DNA of 64,000 nucleotides, taken from Valencia hispanica (Eukaryota > Chordata > Actinopteri > Cyprinodontiformes > Valenciidae). The notes under the pieces were generated by a model. The model was not told the DNA's origin. It saw only the letters and a list, made by a program, of their open reading frames with translations, and did not search any database. Positions within the stretch are counted from its first letter, which is position 1. Each line of letters begins with the position of its first letter. The position numbers and the translations under genes are program-made. Positions 61,829 through 64,000 of this stretch are shown piece by piece. The DNA is taken from NCBI GenBank assembly GCA_963556495.2, contig OY747712.1:4929634-4993633 (forward strand), written 5' to 3'.

Positions 61829-64000
61829 GACACGCCCGGCCGTCCGTCCGTGAAGACCTTAAATCCAACCCACGCCTCTAAGCCCGGAACCAACGGGTCG
61901 AAGCTGAATCTTTGGGACCAAGGCGCCTCGAAGCTGCGTGTTTCTAAACGACCGGTCCTGGACTCTTTCAGAGACCGCCGCGGTCCACCTAGAGCCCCCT
62001 GGTAATAGGGTCCGCCCCATCATCAACAAGAAAAAAGAAAAAGGGAAAGTAGACCATTTGTAAAGAACAAAAAAAAAAACTCTGTACAGCGCACTCTTCA
62101 CGAAAAAAAAGGAACATTATACATACTATATACACCCAAAAGCTTTACTGCTGCAAAGCCAACCGCACTGCATGTGACGCATGCGATTTTCTAGTGTAGA
62201 CACTCCAGATTTCAGGATATATCAGGAAAAAAGAACTAAGATTGAATGGAAACATATACCTGCTATGCCATTTTGTAACACTTATTTTTTTATATGAAGA
62301 CATCCTTGTTTTGCATGGTTTGCATGATGCTGCACCGCTCTTTGGGTGATGGTTTAAGAGGGGGATAAATGGAACCAAAAGTCTCCCGTCTGTTTTTGTT
62401 TGTTCCTCACCGGCCATCTTGTGTGGGATCTCGTCGTTTGCTCCCAAGTTTCTAAATTACCGTTCTTATCTTTTGCAGGATGTCGTCTCACAGATTTACC
62501 AACTTATATAGCTAGAAAATATTTGAAGCACTATATTTCCAACGCTCTGCTGGCACATGAATTCAGGGATATGAATCATCTTTCTTTAAAAAACAAAACA
62601 AAGAACATCCAAGGTAAATGAATGTCGGCTAATATTTGTAATGTAACGCGTATAAACACACTGTCCCACCAGAAACTATTTACGCCCCTTTACTTTTTCC
62701 ATGTTTAGGTCAGGTTGCGGAGTCTAAAACAGTTTTAGAGTACAAGTTTTCCAAAAAAATAAAAAAGTGAAAACACATTTTCTGACTTCCTTGTAAATTT
62801 ACAATAATTGTAAACGTTTAAGCATAATTGGTACTAGGGTTGTAACAAAACTAAAATGTTAAGATGCTAAAGAAAATACTCAATACCATTTTTGATACTG
62901 CTGCAAAAAATATGATTAATTTTTGAATAATTTTTTTAAATTCCTTATTTTAGGGCAAAACCAATAATTTTTCCAACAGATGATCTGAAAAAAATTAGGC
63001 AAGCATTTGCATTCATCTAACTAACTTCAGTCTGATACCCCTAAATGAAATCCAGTGCAGTGAATTATTCGGCAATGCACTGTAATAGCTGCCAAAAGTG
63101 GAACAACAATGAACATTAAAGTTGCTCATTGCATAAACAAATCATTATGTTGTCATTTTATTGTTCTTATCTGGTGCATGTTTTAGAATGTGTTGTCTAA
63201 AAAAAGGTTTTAACATCAATGAAAATAATGTACTAGCTAATCAAGAAATAAATCCTGCTCATATCTGCTTCTTAATCTTAAAAAAAATTTTTTGACAGTG
63301 CAACAGTAATAAACCCACTATAGAGAAAATAAAGAAATATTTAGCTACAATATGGACCTTTTTTGAATTGCTCTAAAAATGATACAAAATGTTGTTTTTA
63401 AACCAGTTTAAATATATGCTAGACCTTAATAAAAAAAATCTAGTGTAGGACTGTAAAAATATAGATTATTATTTATCCTACTTTGCAATACGACATTTAT
63501 ATATTATAAAATTTTCTAAATTATATTAATAAAGAGTACTTTAATCTTGTTCTTTCACTTACTTTGTAATTTTGAAATCTGGATGTCCTGTTATGAACAG
63601 GCCGGAGACATAAAGAGGAGTCAGTAAGACCTGAGCGACAGCTTGATAATCACATTAAGCCTAAACTGCTTTTACTACCTTAGACGTAGAACCACACAGA
63701 TTGTGATATAATACCTGACAAACAACTTTAACCGGATACTTGAATCATCACTTATCACACCAAGTTTCTGCTGTGCTTTTATGACTTTGACTAATAACTG
63801 TATTTAACAGTCTTATTACTTTCAGAAGACTGCAAAAAACGATTTTCAAGAAAGTAAAAATCCCTTGTTGATGGACATTTTTTCGTATTTTTTAAATATA
63901 TTGTCTCATTTCGAGAAAGATTTTCAAGAAAATATTCACTTGTTCTATTGGCAAATTTTTTTTAGCTTATTACAAGCAAAAATACCTTGTATATTGCTTG
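61829..64000 (+). other. kcnq3: kcnq3 3' UTR and possible downstream sequence
   Basis: No further coding frame was recognised. AATAAA hexamers occur at 62758, 63247, 63308, 63328, 63428 and 63528, so the transcript end cannot be chosen by eye. The sequence becomes strongly AT-rich after 62700. Mammalian KCNQ3 has a multi-kilobase 3' UTR, so all of this could be transcribed. Confidence 0.55.

Overview
This is a vertebrate nuclear window, almost certainly from a teleost fish. It contains spliced GT-AG exons of a neuronal potassium-channel gene. Its introns are filled with typical fish repeats: CR1/L2-type and Rex3/RTE-type LINEs, many hAT-like and other non-autonomous DNA transposons, and long AT microsatellites. 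There are no bacterial-style operons. Nearly all other long reading frames are transposon remnants or chance frames.

One host gene is present, on the + strand. It is kcnq3, encoding the Kv7.3 subunit of the M-current potassium channel. I could place 14 consecutive coding exons (numbered 2-15 after the mammalian gene) between 22589 and 61828. All junctions are GT/AG. The phases agree from exon to exon and give one open frame of 713 codons after the first split codon. Exon 1 (cytoplasmic N-terminus and start of S1) is not in the window, so positions 1-22588 are read as part of intron 1. Everything after 61828 is 3' UTR or downstream DNA. Order of the encoded parts: S1/S2 (exons 2-3), S3-S4 voltage sensor (4), S5 and turret (5), pore helix and GYGD filter (6), S6 end and start of helix A (7), IQ region (8), a 27-bp microexon (9), linker (10), helix B (11-12), helix C (12), linker (13), helix D (14-15), and a long tail with the ankyrin-G-type motif (15).

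Two kinds of intron alternate: compact ones of 64-106 bp (introns 2, 7, 10, 12, 13) and ones swollen by transposons, up to 11.1 kb (intron 14). Repeats by region: 1-22.6 kb has four copies or fragments of one CR1/L2-type LINE, a large L2-like LINE, a Rex3 fragment and the first members of an unusual palindrome-array element. 22.9-26 kb has a second large member of that element with two further elements nested in it. 28-35.9 kb has degenerate LINEs and a Rex3/RTE copy with an ATCC-repeat tail. 38.4-40.3 kb has the largest palindrome-array element. 41-49 kb has several DNA transposons. 50-61 kb is a stack of nested insertions about five levels deep.

The least familiar item is a family of elements with long terminal inverted repeats whose interior is a degenerate array of the 12-bp palindrome CTAAATATTTAG. 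One copy (9702-10516) has exact termini, a flanking GGGAGG direct repeat, and an empty site recognisable in the Rex3 fragment it interrupts. Also notable: a LINE 3'-end copy carrying 135 bp of its own flank inserted back into the same LINE, two TTAA-flanked insertions, a hAT element with a perfect 8-bp duplication inside a palindrome, and a threonine in the Kv7.3 pore where human KCNQ3 has its current-limiting alanine.
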